Source of the DNA: DASZYF01 sp035545535
GTDB lineage: Bacteria > Actinomycetota > Actinomycetes > Mycobacteriales > CAJCIY01
NCBI GenBank assembly: GCA_035545535.1
Contig: DASZYF010000222.1
Span: 1-26,233, forward strand
Direction of reading: 5' to 3'
Length of the DNA stretch: 26,233 nucleotides
Shown: positions 15,521 to 23,917 of the stretch, one piece after another
How the letters are laid out: each line of letters opens with the position of its first letter
Position numbering within the stretch: the first letter of the stretch is position 1
Translations under genes and position numbers: made by a program
Notes under the pieces: model-generated
Databases searched by the model: none
What the model was told of the DNA's origin: nothing
What the model saw: only the letters and a program-made list of their open reading frames with translations

Positions 15521-16316
15521 AGCCCTTGCGGAAGCCGAGGGCCACGGCCTGGGCGCGGTCGTTCACGCCGAGCTTGCGGAACAGCCGGCGCGCGTGCGTC
15601 TTGATCGTGTCCTCGGACAGGAACAGCGAGCGGCCGATCTCGGCGTTGCTCTGCCCCGCGGCCATGCCCTTGAGCACCTGCAGCTCGCGCTCGGTGAGGT
15701 CGCCGGCTCCGCCGCTCGCGCCGCCGCTGGACACCCGCTCGGCGAGGGCGCGGCGCAGGGTCGGCTCGAACAGGTCCTGGCCGGCGAGCGCGGTCGCGAC
15801 CGCGGCGCACAGCTCCTGGTGCGAGACGTCCTTGTTCAGGTAGCCGCGCGCGCCGTTGGCGACGGCGGTGGCGACGTTCTCGCGGTCGTCGGCTGCGGTG
15901 AGCACGACGCAGACGGCCCGCGGGTGCTTCTCCACGAGGCGACGCACGGCCTCCAGGCCGCCGAGACCCGGCATCTGGATGTCCATGAGCACGAGGTCGG
16001 GGCGCTCGGCGTCGTAGCGCGCCAGGGCCTCCTCGCCGCTGGCGGCGGTCAGCACCCGGGTCACGCCGGGCACCTCGCCGACGAACTGGCGCAGGCCCTC
16101 ACGCACGATGCGGTGGTCGTCGACGATGAGCACGGTGGTGCCGTCAGGCGGGCGGATCCCCTGCGGCGCGGGCGCGCCCTGCTGCTGCGGACCCGGGGCG
16201 GGGGGCGCGTTCATCGATGCGCCGGCAGCGCTCTCGACCGCGTCGGGCGTCGTCGGCGCGGGCACGCGGGGAGCCTGCGCGGGGACACGCGGGTAGGGAG
16301 TGGCGGCGGCGGTCAT
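15510..16316 (-). CDS. LuxR/NarL-type response regulator, BldM-like
   Basis: The 268-residue protein has a receiver domain at about 60-178 and a GerE-type helix-turn-helix at about 206-262. Phosphorylation-pocket residues are all present: Asp66-Asp67 (LIVDDH), Asp112 (LVLMDIQMPG), Thr140 and Lys162. The output sequence SNAEIGRSLFLSEDTIKTHA is close to that of Streptomyces BldM, a developmental regulator of ~203 residues, and the location near guaB and groEL also matches bldM. Unusual is a Pro/Ala/Gln-rich N-terminal extension of about 60 residues. The ATG at 16316 overlaps the stop of the upstream gene in ATGA and has GGAG eight bases upstream, so translation is probably coupled. Orthology to BldM is likely but not certain. 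Confidence 0.9.
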   Translation of the reverse strand: MTAAATPYPRVPAQAPRVPAPTTPDAVESAAGASMNAPPAPGPQQQGAPAPQGIRPPDGTTVLIVDDHRIVREGLRQFVGEVPGVTRVLTAASGEEALARYDAERPDLVLMDIQMPGLGGLEAVRRLVEKHPRAVCVVLTAADDRENVATAVANGARGYLNKDVSHQELCAAVATALAGQDLFEPTLRRALAERVSSGGASGGAGDLTERELQVLKGMAAGQSNAEIGRSLFLSEDTIKTHARRLFRKLGVNDRAQAVALGFRKGYVS

Positions 16317-16930
16317 CGAGGGTCTCCGGAATCGAGGGGGATCCACGCTTCAACAACGTCGTCACCGCAGCGCGCGGTGCCACCTAGTGCTTCGACGCGC
16401 TGGAGCACCCGCTGGAGGGCGGGGAGCTCCGCAGGCAGTGCGGCGGCCGTGACGACGACGCGCAGCGCGTTCGTCACGGACTCGACGTGCACCGACGCGG
16501 TCGTGGTCACGGCACCGCGGGTGGCTTCGGTGAGGCGGTAGGCGAGCAGCGCCGCCGCCCCGGTCTCGTGCGCGACTGCGGCGTCGACGTGCATGGACAG
16601 TGGTGCGCCCTCGCGACCGGAGAGCTCGACGAGCGCAGCGTCCAGGCCCTGGCGGAGCACGCCGGCGTTGTGCAGCGACGCCATCGTGGCGCGGCCGAGC
16701 GTGATCGCGGACGATAGCGCCTCCCGCAGCTCCACGAGCCGCTGCGCGGCGGCGGCGGTGGAGGGGTCCCGGGCGACGAGGTCGACGAGGAGGCGGGCGC
16801 CGATCAGCTCCTGCAGCAGACCGTCGTGGAGGGCAGCCGCGACCGCGGCCCGGTCCGCCTCGTCCAGCAGGACGAGGTCGGCGGCGTTCACGGTCGCCTC
16901 ACCGTGGCGAGTCTGCTCCGCCACCGGCAC
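16313..16930 (-). CDS. Degenerate histidine-kinase-like protein upstream of the BldM-like regulator
   Basis: The 205-residue protein contains an HisKA_3-type dimerisation helix with the H-box ALHDGLLQELIGARL (His35). The second half retains only the outline of a kinase ATPase domain. The N-box-like region reads YRLTEATRGAV where a working kinase has an 'EALxNAxKHA' pattern, and a late LGGTARC...VEAWIPL resembles the end of HATPase domains. The G-box region for ATP binding is not recognisable. No membrane segment or sensory domain is seen, so it should be cytoplasmic. It may act as a scaffold, phosphatase or partner of the regulator that overlaps it by four bases. The GTG start at 16930 has GGGAGG five bases upstream. 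Confidence 0.7.
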   Translation of the reverse strand: MPVAEQTRHGEATVNAADLVLLDEADRAAVAAALHDGLLQELIGARLLVDLVARDPSTAAAAQRLVELREALSSAITLGRATMASLHNAGVLRQGLDAALVELSGREGAPLSMHVDAAVAHETGAAALLAYRLTEATRGAVTTTASVHVESVTNALRVVVTAAALPAELPALQRVLQRVEALGGTARCGDDVVEAWIPLDSGDPR

Positions 16931-16980
16931 CTGGGCCTCCCTGTTCGCATGCCAAAGATCGCCTTCGGGTCTCTCTTCGG

Positions 16981-17009
16981 CACACGAAGGGGTGAAGGTG
17001 AGCGTTCGG
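16981..17009 (-). promoter_or_regulatory. Possible ECF-type promoter of the kinase-like/BldM-like operon
   Basis: On the minus strand, CCGAAC (17009-17004) is followed by 17 bases and CGTGTG (16986-16981), about 50 bases before the first start codon. This loosely resembles ECF promoters with an AAC -35 and CGT -10. In Streptomyces bldM is driven by the ECF factor BldN from CGTAAC-N16-CGTTGA; similarity here is partial. The 153-base gap shows no hairpin strong enough to call a terminator. Confidence 0.25.
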
Positions 17010-17083
17010 AGCACCCGGAAGGGTGAGATGCCTCAACGGGACCAGGCCGGACGGATGCGGACGAAACAGACCCGACGGGGGCC

Positions 17084-18007
17084 TCAGCCGGCGAGCAGGG
17101 CCGCGAGGTCCGGGCGGGCGAGCCAGCGCTCGCGGACGCCGGGGGCGAGGCCCTCGGCGATGTCCTGGACGTCCGCCCGCGCGGCGGCCAGGGCGGCGTC
17201 ACCGGCCGGACCGGGGCCGAGCAGCGCGCCGAGCATGGCGCGGGCCGGCCAGGCGAGCGGGATGGTCCCGAGCTCGTCGGCCGCGTCGGCGGCGCGCAGG
17301 AGCGTGGCGCTGGCCTCTTCGCGACCGGCCGTGGCCTGGGCGACGCCGAGGAACAGCAGCGACTTGGCCGCGTGGCGGGGCGCGCCCGCGTGCACGGCGG
17401 TGTCGTAGGCGGCGCCGGCGGCCACGATGGCGGCCTCCGCGTCGCCGGCGAGCAGGGCGACCTCGGCCCGCACCCAGTCGAGGCGGCAGCGGGGGCGCCA
17501 GCCGGCGGCGGCCCCGGCCTCCCCGAGCACCGTCGCGGCCTCCTCGACGCGCGCACGGGCGGTGTCGACGTCGTCGGAGCCCACCGCGTCGGCGGCCAGG
17601 CCGATGAGGCAGTCGAGGCGGGCCTCGGCGCCGGCGGGGCCGAGCGGCTCGACGAGGGCGAGGCCGCGCTCGTCGAGGATCTTCGCGTCGGAGTGCGACC
17701 CCACCTGGCGGTGCAGGCTCGCGACGGTCGCGCAGGCGAAGCCGGCGACGAGCTTCTCCTGCGGGGTGCTCGCCGCCGCGGCGACCAGCGGGCCCAGGCC
17801 CGACAGCGCCTCGGCGTAGCGGCCGAGCGCTCCGAGCGCGACCCCGCGCAGCCAGCGCGCGATGCGCTGCTGGGCGGGATCGGCTCCGGAGTCGGCCAGG
17901 ACCTTCTCGACGAGCGGCAGCACGTCGCCGGGCCGGCCGCGGAAGGCGGCCTTCTCGGCAGCAGCGACGAGCGACGCGGCGTCGCCGGGGGTGGCGTCAG
18001 CGCTCAC
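17084..18007 (-). CDS. TPR-like alpha-helical repeat protein
   Basis: The 307-residue protein is Ala/Leu-rich and made of paired helices of TPR type. Examples are ARWLRGVALGALGRYAEALSG, AAGWRPRCRLDWVRAEVALL and KSLLFLGVAQATAGREEAS, which carry the small-residue and Gly-x-x-x-x-A pattern of TPR units. There is no catalytic motif, signal peptide or membrane segment, so a cytoplasmic scaffold or adaptor role is plausible. I do not recognise a named family. The start at 18007 (GTG) is chosen because TACCCT stands seven bases upstream, in leaderless arrangement; an in-frame GTG at 18025 would add six residues and overlap that box. It lies between groEL and the BldM-like operon. Confidence 0.75.
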   Translation of the reverse strand: MSADATPGDAASLVAAAEKAAFRGRPGDVLPLVEKVLADSGADPAQQRIARWLRGVALGALGRYAEALSGLGPLVAAAASTPQEKLVAGFACATVASLHRQVGSHSDAKILDERGLALVEPLGPAGAEARLDCLIGLAADAVGSDDVDTARARVEEAATVLGEAGAAAGWRPRCRLDWVRAEVALLAGDAEAAIVAAGAAYDTAVHAGAPRHAAKSLLFLGVAQATAGREEASATLLRAADAADELGTIPLAWPARAMLGALLGPGPAGDAALAAARADVQDIAEGLAPGVRERWLARPDLAALLAG

Positions 18008-18014
18008 GGAGGCC

Positions 18015-18020
18015 AGGGTA
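18015..18020 (-). promoter_or_regulatory. -10 element of a possible leaderless promoter for the TPR-like gene
   Basis: TACCCT on the minus strand (TANNNT) is followed by seven bases and the GTG at 18007. The GGAGGC-poor gap has no properly spaced ribosome-binding site. Confidence 0.4.
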
Positions 18021-18047
18021 GGCACCCCGTGTGGTTCGGCACGGTTC

Positions 18048-18066
18048 GGCCCCGACCTGCGGGGCC
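18048..18066 (-). terminator. Possible terminator hairpin after groEL
   Basis: GGCCCC and GGGGCC form a 6-bp GC stem around a 7-base loop, 35 bases after the groEL stop on the minus strand. There is no T-run. The hairpin sits just before the promoter of the next gene, which fits a transcription boundary. Confidence 0.4.
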
Positions 18067-18101
18067 AAACGGATCAGCGGAGACGGCCGGCAGAGCTCGG
18101 C

Positions 18102-19718
<1,617 letters not shown>

Positions 19719-19809
19719 GGTGCGTCCTTCCGGGCCGCGCGGAGCGCGCCGAGGTCTGGGAGAGGTTCCGGGTGAGGTCTGGGTTGGCGGCGGTGCGCAT
19801 CACCGCACG

Positions 19810-19857
19810 GGACCGCCCCGGCCCTGTCTGAGTGCGATCAGCGGCCGGGGCGGGTCC
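19810..19857 (-). other. Stable stem-loop in the groES-groEL intergenic region
   Basis: GGACCGCCCCGGCC (19810-19823) pairs with GGCCGGGGCGGGTCC (19843-19857) with a single bulged G and a 19-base loop. It lies 28 bases after the groES stop and 91 bases before groEL, on an otherwise gene-free 167-base stretch. It could be an attenuator, an mRNA processing site or a stability element that sets groES:groEL ratio. It lacks a T-run. Confidence 0.6.
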
Positions 19858-19885
19858 GAACGTGCTGTCGTGCTTGCTGTCGGTC

Positions 19886-20191
19886 CTACTTCTCGATGAC
19901 CGCGAGGACGTCGCGGGCCGAGAGGACGAGGTACTCGTCGGCGCCGAGCTTGACCTCGGTGCCGCCGTACTTGCTGAACAGCACGACGTCGCCGACGGCA
20001 ACGTCGAGCGGAACGCGTGCGCCGTCCTCGAAGCGACCCGGACCGACCGCGAGGACAGTGCCCTCCTGCGGCTTCTCCTTCGCGGTGTCGGGGATGACGA
20101 GACCCGACGCCGTGGTGGTCTCCGCCTCGTTGATCGAGATCACGATGCGGTCCTCGAGCGGCTTGATCGCGACCTTGGTCGCAGTACCCAC
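19886..20191 (-). CDS. groES: Co-chaperonin GroES
   Basis: The 101-residue lid of the GroEL cage. It begins GTATKVAIKPLEDRIVI and contains the mobile-loop region EAETTTASGLVIPDTAKEKP that contacts GroEL, then GTVLAVGPG and the late VVLFSKYGGTEVK, all typical of the family. The start is the GTG at 20191, with GGAGG seven bases upstream; an open frame to 20329 is only read-through of the leader. The promoter overlaps a CIRCE operator about 90 bases upstream, so expression should rise on heat shock through loss of HrcA repression. groEL follows in the same operon. Confidence 0.96.
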   Translation of the reverse strand: MGTATKVAIKPLEDRIVISINEAETTTASGLVIPDTAKEKPQEGTVLAVGPGRFEDGARVPLDVAVGDVVLFSKYGGTEVKLGADEYLVLSARDVLAVIEK

Positions 20192-20279
20192 TGTGGTGCC
20201 TCCGGGATGAGTGGCCGTGTGGCCTGTCGTGCGGCCGGGGACTCTGCCGTCGCGGGGCTCAGCCCGGCCTGCCCTCATC

Positions 20280-20306
20280 TTGGCACTCTCCCCCCGCGAG
20301 TGCCAA
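20280..20306 (-). promoter_or_regulatory. CIRCE operator (HrcA site) overlapping the groES-groEL promoter
   Basis: TTGGCACTC-N9-GAGTGCCAA is a perfect inverted repeat with the nine-base spacer of CIRCE. It differs from the consensus TTAGCACTC-N9-GAGTGCTAA by one symmetric change per arm. On the minus strand the operator's first six bases, TTGGCA, can serve as a -35 box, with CAAGAT (20282-20277) 18 bases later as the -10. HrcA binding would therefore block the promoter directly. The transcript leader would be about 80 bases. hrcA itself is not in the window. Confidence 0.93.
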
Positions 20307-20347
20307 CTCGGGTTCCGGCCGAGGGGCACCCCGGGGCGCCGGGGCGC

Positions 20348-20605
20348 TCAGCCGGCGGTGAAGATCCAGGCCTGGTGGCGGGACAGCACCGGCAGCGTCG
20401 GGGTCTCCTCCACGAAGTCCTCGGCCTGCTCCTCCGTCTCCCAGCGCGTGATCACCACGACCCGGGACCGGCCGTCGGTGAACCACTCGGCGCCCCGGCA
20501 CTCGGCGCGCTCGCGGGCGGACGGGACGATGACGTCGCGGCACAGCTCTTCGGCGTCGGCAAGGCAGCCGTCGATCGCGACGGCCTCCCACATGCGCGCC
20601 TTCAC
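20348..20605 (-). CDS. Small dimeric alpha/beta-barrel (ABM-like) protein
   Basis: An 85-residue protein. The central part SRVVVITRWETEEQAEDFVE has the strand-then-helix pattern of antibiotic-biosynthesis-monooxygenase-like or other dimeric alpha/beta barrels. The segment IVPSARERAECRGAEWF fits the preceding helix and strand. It is short for a full ABM domain (~95-100 residues), so a partner or a divergent member is possible. The function is unknown. The GTG start at 20605 is preceded by GAGGGG and lies 10 bases after the rimI stop, making it probably the last gene of the alr-tsaB-rimI operon. It occupies the place where tsaD normally stands in related genomes. Confidence 0.65.
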   Translation of the reverse strand: MKARMWEAVAIDGCLADAEELCRDVIVPSARERAECRGAEWFTDGRSRVVVITRWETEEQAEDFVEETPTLPVLSRHQAWIFTAG

Positions 20606-20615
20606 AGCCGGCCCC

Positions 20616-21095
20616 TCACGAGCTCAGCGCCGCCGCGCCGGCGGCCGGGTCGCCGCAGCGCATGACCAGCGCGTCCTCGCCGGTGGCGGCGTAGTAGCGC
20701 CGGCGACGGCCGATGGGGATGAAGCCCGCCTTCGCGTACAGGCCCTGGGCCACGGGATCGTTGGCGCGCACCTCGAGGTCGACGGTCGCGGAGCGGCGCC
20801 GCACCGCCTCGGCGAGCAGGTCGCGCAGCAGGGCGGCGCCGAGCCGGCGGCCGCGGTGCGACTCCGCGACCGCGATGGTCTGCACGTAGGCCTCGTCGTG
20901 GCTCGATGCGAGACCGGCGTAGCCGACGATGTCCGCGCCCTGGCGCGCGACGACGTAGTGGCGCGTGGCGCCCTGCGCCAGCTCGCTCCAGAACGTCTCG
21001 ACCGACCAGTCGTCGGGAGCGAAGCACGCCGCTTCGAGCGCGCGGACGTGGGGCAGGTCCCACCACCGCAGCCGCTCGATGGACGCGGCGGTCAC
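20616..21095 (-). CDS. rimI: Ribosomal protein alanine N-acetyltransferase (RimI-type GNAT)
   Basis: A 159-residue GNAT acetyltransferase. RimI acetylates the N-terminal alanine of ribosomal protein S18 and related targets using acetyl-CoA. Motif A is AVAESHRGRRLGAALL, with the RxxGxG/A-type pyrophosphate loop RGRRLG. The family ending is clear: LEVRANDPVAQGLYAKAGF followed by RRRRYY. The GTG start at 21095 overlaps the tsaB stop in GTGA; a longer frame to 21437 is a shadow of tsaB. The tsaB-rimI pairing is standard in bacteria. The C-terminal AAGAAALSS is a short extension. Confidence 0.92.
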   Translation of the reverse strand: MTAASIERLRWWDLPHVRALEAACFAPDDWSVETFWSELAQGATRHYVVARQGADIVGYAGLASSHDEAYVQTIAVAESHRGRRLGAALLRDLLAEAVRRRSATVDLEVRANDPVAQGLYAKAGFIPIGRRRRYYAATGEDALVMRCGDPAAGAAALSS

Positions 21096-21700
21096 GCCAA
21101 GCCTCGCTCGACGAGGGTCTTCGCATCCGGGCGGCGGAGGTACAGCGGGGTAAGCGGGTCCGACGCGGCCCCGGCCGCGGCCCGCTCGGCGACCAGCGGC
21201 CACAGCCCCGCCGCGTCGGGGAGCGACGCGACGACGCGTGAGCCGAACACATCGGGCCACGATGCAGCCCCGGCGCCGACGACCCGGCGGCCGTCGACGG
21301 GCACGTCGGCGGGTGACGCGACGTGCGGTCCGTCGACGCGGTGCGCGCCGGCGTCGTAGGCCGCCCAGTAGACCTCCTTGCGACGCGCGTCCTGCACGAC
21401 CACGACGTCCGGGGCGGCCAGCAGGTCGAGCGAGCACGCGCCGTAGACGGGGACGCCGGCCGCGTCCGCGAGCGCGGCCGCGGTGGCGATGCCGGCCCGC
21501 AAGCCGGTGAAGGGTCCGGGCCCGAGCCCGACGGCGACCGCGTCGAACCGCTCCCCCGCGATCACCGCGCGCACCGCCGGCGCGAGCAGCTCCCCGTGGC
21601 GGTTGAAGCCCTCCTCGGCGTGCGCGCGCACGACCGCACCGTCGTCGACGAGCGCGACCGTCACCGACGCCGTCGACGTGTCCAGGCAGAGGAGGCGCAT
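21092..21700 (-). CDS. tsaB: tRNA t6A biosynthesis protein TsaB
   Basis: A 202-residue ASKHA-fold protein. With TsaD and TsaE, TsaB makes N6-threonylcarbamoyladenosine at position 37 of ANN-decoding tRNAs. It is the non-catalytic platform that dimerises with TsaD. The start MRLLCLDTSTASVTVAL and the GLGPGPFTGLRAGIATAAAL motif are hallmarks of the family. Its ATG overlaps the tsaE stop by one base (TGATG) and its end overlaps rimI by four bases. Length is somewhat short of E. coli TsaB (231), as in many actinobacteria. Its partner tsaD is not in the window. Confidence 0.94.
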   Translation of the reverse strand: MRLLCLDTSTASVTVALVDDGAVVRAHAEEGFNRHGELLAPAVRAVIAGERFDAVAVGLGPGPFTGLRAGIATAAALADAAGVPVYGACSLDLLAAPDVVVVQDARRKEVYWAAYDAGAHRVDGPHVASPADVPVDGRRVVGAGAASWPDVFGSRVVASLPDAAGLWPLVAERAAAGAASDPLTPLYLRRPDAKTLVERGLA

Positions 21701-22155
21701 CACGCCATCCCGGCGGCGGCGAAGCGGTCGATCAACGTGCCCCGTCCGACGACGTCGATGACGCACGTGCGCACGTCGGTGCCTTCGGGGCGGTCGAGGT
21801 GCACGACGAGGTAGGCGTCGGCGAGGTGCTCTGCCCGCCCGACTCCCCACTCCACGAGCGTGACCGCGCCGTCGAGCGGCAGGTCGATGTCGTCGAGCTC
21901 GGCCGCGCTGCCGAGCCGGTAGGCGTCGATGTGCACGAACGGCACGCGACCGCCGCTGTGCAGGTCGGCGATCGTGTACGTCGGCGAGCGCACGGGTGTC
22001 GGCACGCCGAGGGCCTCACCGACGCCTTGGGCGAACGTCGTCTTCCCCGCGCCGAGCGGCCCGTCGAGGATCACGACGTCACCCGGCTCGAGCAGCGCAC
22101 CGATGCGCGCACCGAGCGCCCGGGTCGCCTCGGCGTCCTCCAGGACCGTCGTCAC
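21700..22155 (-). CDS. tsaE: tRNA t6A biosynthesis ATPase TsaE
   Basis: A 151-residue P-loop ATPase that cycles the TsaB-TsaD complex during t6A synthesis. It shows the Walker A GPLGAGKT (32-39), the switch-like RSPTYTI, HIDAYRL and the conserved TLVEWG. The GTG start at 22155 overlaps the stop of the uracil-DNA glycosylase gene in GTGA. All expected catalytic motifs are present, and size is normal. Confidence 0.95.
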   Translation of the reverse strand: MTTVLEDAEATRALGARIGALLEPGDVVILDGPLGAGKTTFAQGVGEALGVPTPVRSPTYTIADLHSGGRVPFVHIDAYRLGSAAELDDIDLPLDGAVTLVEWGVGRAEHLADAYLVVHLDRPEGTDVRTCVIDVVGRGTLIDRFAAAGMA

Positions 22156-22727
22156 AGCAGGGTCACCGCCCAGGCGAGGTCGGCGCGCAGCGCGGCCATC
22201 GGCGCACCCGCCGGCCCGAAGCGGATGGCGGCGGACGGGTGGTACGTCGCGACGATGCGGCGGCCCGCGCGCTCGTGCACCGTCCCGCGCATCGCGGCGA
22301 GCGACGGCACCTTGCCGAGCAGTGCCTTCGTCGCCGTCATGCCGAGCGCGACGGTGAGCACCGGGCCGACGAGCGCGGTCTGGTCCTCACGCCAGTGCGC
22401 GCACGCGCTGACCTCGGCCGGCTTCGGCGCCCGGTTGCCCGGCGGGCGGCAGCGCAGGACGTTGATGACCGCGACCTGCTCGCGCGGCAGCCCGGCCTCG
22501 TCGAGCAGCGCGTCGAGCAGCTGGCCGGCCTTGCCGACGAACGGCCGGCCGGCCTCGTCCTCCGCGGCGCCCGGCGCCTCCCCGACGAGCAGCAGCCGCG
22601 CGCCGTCGGGCGCGTCACCGACGACGACGCTGCGCCGCGTCTGCGCCAGCTCGGGGCAGGCCTGGCAGGCCCGCACCTGCTCGGCCAGCGCGTCCCAGCC
22701 CGCCACGTGCACGGGAGGCCCGCTCAC
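22152..22727 (-). CDS. Uracil-DNA glycosylase, family 4 type with iron-sulfur cluster
   Basis: A 191-residue DNA repair enzyme that removes uracil arising from cytosine deamination, a frequent lesion in GC-rich DNA. Motif 1 is GEAPGAAEDEAGRPFVGKAG (residues 49-68), followed by NVLRCRPPGNRAPKP and the late HPSAAIR motif. Four cysteines, Cys21, Cys24, Cys93 and Cys109, have the CxxC and 16-residue spacing of the 4Fe-4S site in family 4 enzymes. The GTG start at 22727 overlaps the stop of the hydrolase gene in GTGA. It sits between a hydrolase and tsaE in a long overlapping operon, with no obvious functional link to either. Confidence 0.9.
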   Translation of the reverse strand: MSGPPVHVAGWDALAEQVRACQACPELAQTRRSVVVGDAPDGARLLLVGEAPGAAEDEAGRPFVGKAGQLLDALLDEAGLPREQVAVINVLRCRPPGNRAPKPAEVSACAHWREDQTALVGPVLTVALGMTATKALLGKVPSLAAMRGTVHERAGRRIVATYHPSAAIRFGPAGAPMAALRADLAWAVTLL

Positions 22728-23917
22728 GCGGCTTGCGCGACGGCGTCCCGGGCTCGCGCGACGAGCGCCCGCAGGTGCAGCGTCACGACCGCGGGGCGTT
22801 CGAGCTTCGCCATGTGCCCCGCGCCGGGCATGACGACCAGCTCGGCATCGGAGCCGATCTCCTCGGCCATCGCGCGGCTGTGCGCGGCAGGGGTGAGCAC
22901 ATCGTGGTCGCCGACGATCACGAGCACCGGTCGGCCGCGCAGGGCCGGAAGCGCCTTCAGCTTGTCGTGGTCGAGGAACGTCGGCGCGAACGTCGCGACG
23001 ACCTCGGCCGGCGTCGCGGCGATGAGCTGCTCCATGAAGTCGACCAGCGACGGGGACACCTCGGGGTCGCCGAACGAGACGCGCCGCGCGAGCGACCAGC
23101 CGAGGTCGTTGCCGAGCCCGCGCCGGCGCTGCGCGTCGATGAACCGGGCCCGCTTGCCACCGATGCCGACGATCAGCTTGGGCACGAGTCGCTGTGCGAG
23201 CTTGCCGCCGAGCGCCGGAAGGCCGAACGTCAGCTCGGCGAGGCCGCCCGCCGACGTCGACACCAGCGCGACGCCGGCAACGCGCCCGTCCGGCCCGAAC
23301 AGGTCGGGCCGGCGGTCGGCCAGCGCCATGACGGTCATGCCACCCATCGAGTGCCCGACCAGCACGATGGGCCCGGTCGGGGCGCGGTCGTCGATGACGC
23401 GCTCGAGGTCGGAGCCGAGCTGGTCGATGGTGCAGCGGTCTGCGGCGCTGGCCCCGCTGCGTCCGTGGCTGCGCTGGTCGTAGAAGACGAGGCGGCCGAC
23501 GTCGCCGAGCGCGCGCCGCTGGAAGTGCCACGCCGCCATCTGGAGCGTGAACCCGTGCGCGAAGATCACCGTCATCGACGCGTCCTCACGACCGACCTCT
23601 TCGTAGCGCAGCTCGACGCCGTCGTCGGCGATGACGACCCCGGTGCGGTCGAAGGGCAGGCCGAAGAACGGCTCGCGCGCGACGGGGTCCGGCACCGTGC
23701 GGCGGGCGCGGACCGCGCGCTTCTCGGCGAGCAGCCCGGCGCCGACCCCCGCGGCGATCACGCCACCGAGGGCACCGACCGTGGCCAACCGGCGAAGTGG
23801 GACCGGCCCGCTGGCAAGCCCCCGGCGCCGAAGTGGGACCGGCCCGCTCGCAAGCTCCCGGCGCCGAAGTGGGACCGGCCCGCTCGCAAGCTCCCGGCGC
23901 CGGCGCGCGTCACTCAC
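22724..23917 (-). CDS. Alpha/beta hydrolase with N-terminal membrane anchor and tandem-repeat extension
   Basis: The 397-residue protein has a membrane-anchor segment at about residues 44-64 (LATVGALGGVIAAGVGAGLL), then an alpha/beta hydrolase domain. The triad is visible: Ser190 in GHSMGG, Asp339 in GDHDVLTP and His368 in GAGHMAKLE; HGF at 121-123 supplies the oxyanion region. The substrate is unknown. Similar anchored hydrolases lie next to alr in other actinobacteria. Before the anchor is an odd Arg-rich stretch made of three copies of LASGPVPLRR, encoded by 36-bp tandem repeats. The GTG start at 23917 is supported by GTGA overlap with alr; a start after the repeats cannot be ruled out. 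Confidence 0.87.
   Translation of the reverse strand: MSDARRRRELASGPVPLRRRELASGPVPLRRRGLASGPVPLRRLATVGALGGVIAAGVGAGLLAEKRAVRARRTVPDPVAREPFFGLPFDRTGVVIADDGVELRYEEVGREDASMTVIFAHGFTLQMAAWHFQRRALGDVGRLVFYDQRSHGRSGASAADRCTIDQLGSDLERVIDDRAPTGPIVLVGHSMGGMTVMALADRRPDLFGPDGRVAGVALVSTSAGGLAELTFGLPALGGKLAQRLVPKLIVGIGGKRARFIDAQRRRGLGNDLGWSLARRVSFGDPEVSPSLVDFMEQLIAATPAEVVATFAPTFLDHDKLKALPALRGRPVLVIVGDHDVLTPAAHSRAMAEEIGSDAELVVMPGAGHMAKLERPAVVTLHLRALVARARDAVAQAA
23794..23901 (-). repeat. Three 36-bp in-frame tandem repeats
   Basis: The 36-base unit beginning GAAGTGGGACCGGCCCGCT (+ strand) occurs at 23794-23829, 23830-23865 and 23866-23901. The second and third copies are identical and the first differs at two positions. 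Each encodes 12 residues on the minus strand, (E/G)LASGPVPLRR(R/L), within the first 45 residues of the alpha/beta hydrolase. The near-identity indicates recent duplication. Confidence 0.93.

Noticed and set aside
21101..21437. Long N-terminal extension of RimI to 21437
   Set aside because: The extension is an Arg-rich out-of-frame reading of tsaB; the GTGA overlap at 21092-21095 gives a normal-length RimI.
23794..23901. CRISPR array
   Set aside because: The 36-bp units are directly abutting with no spacers and read in frame within a coding sequence. No cas genes are near.
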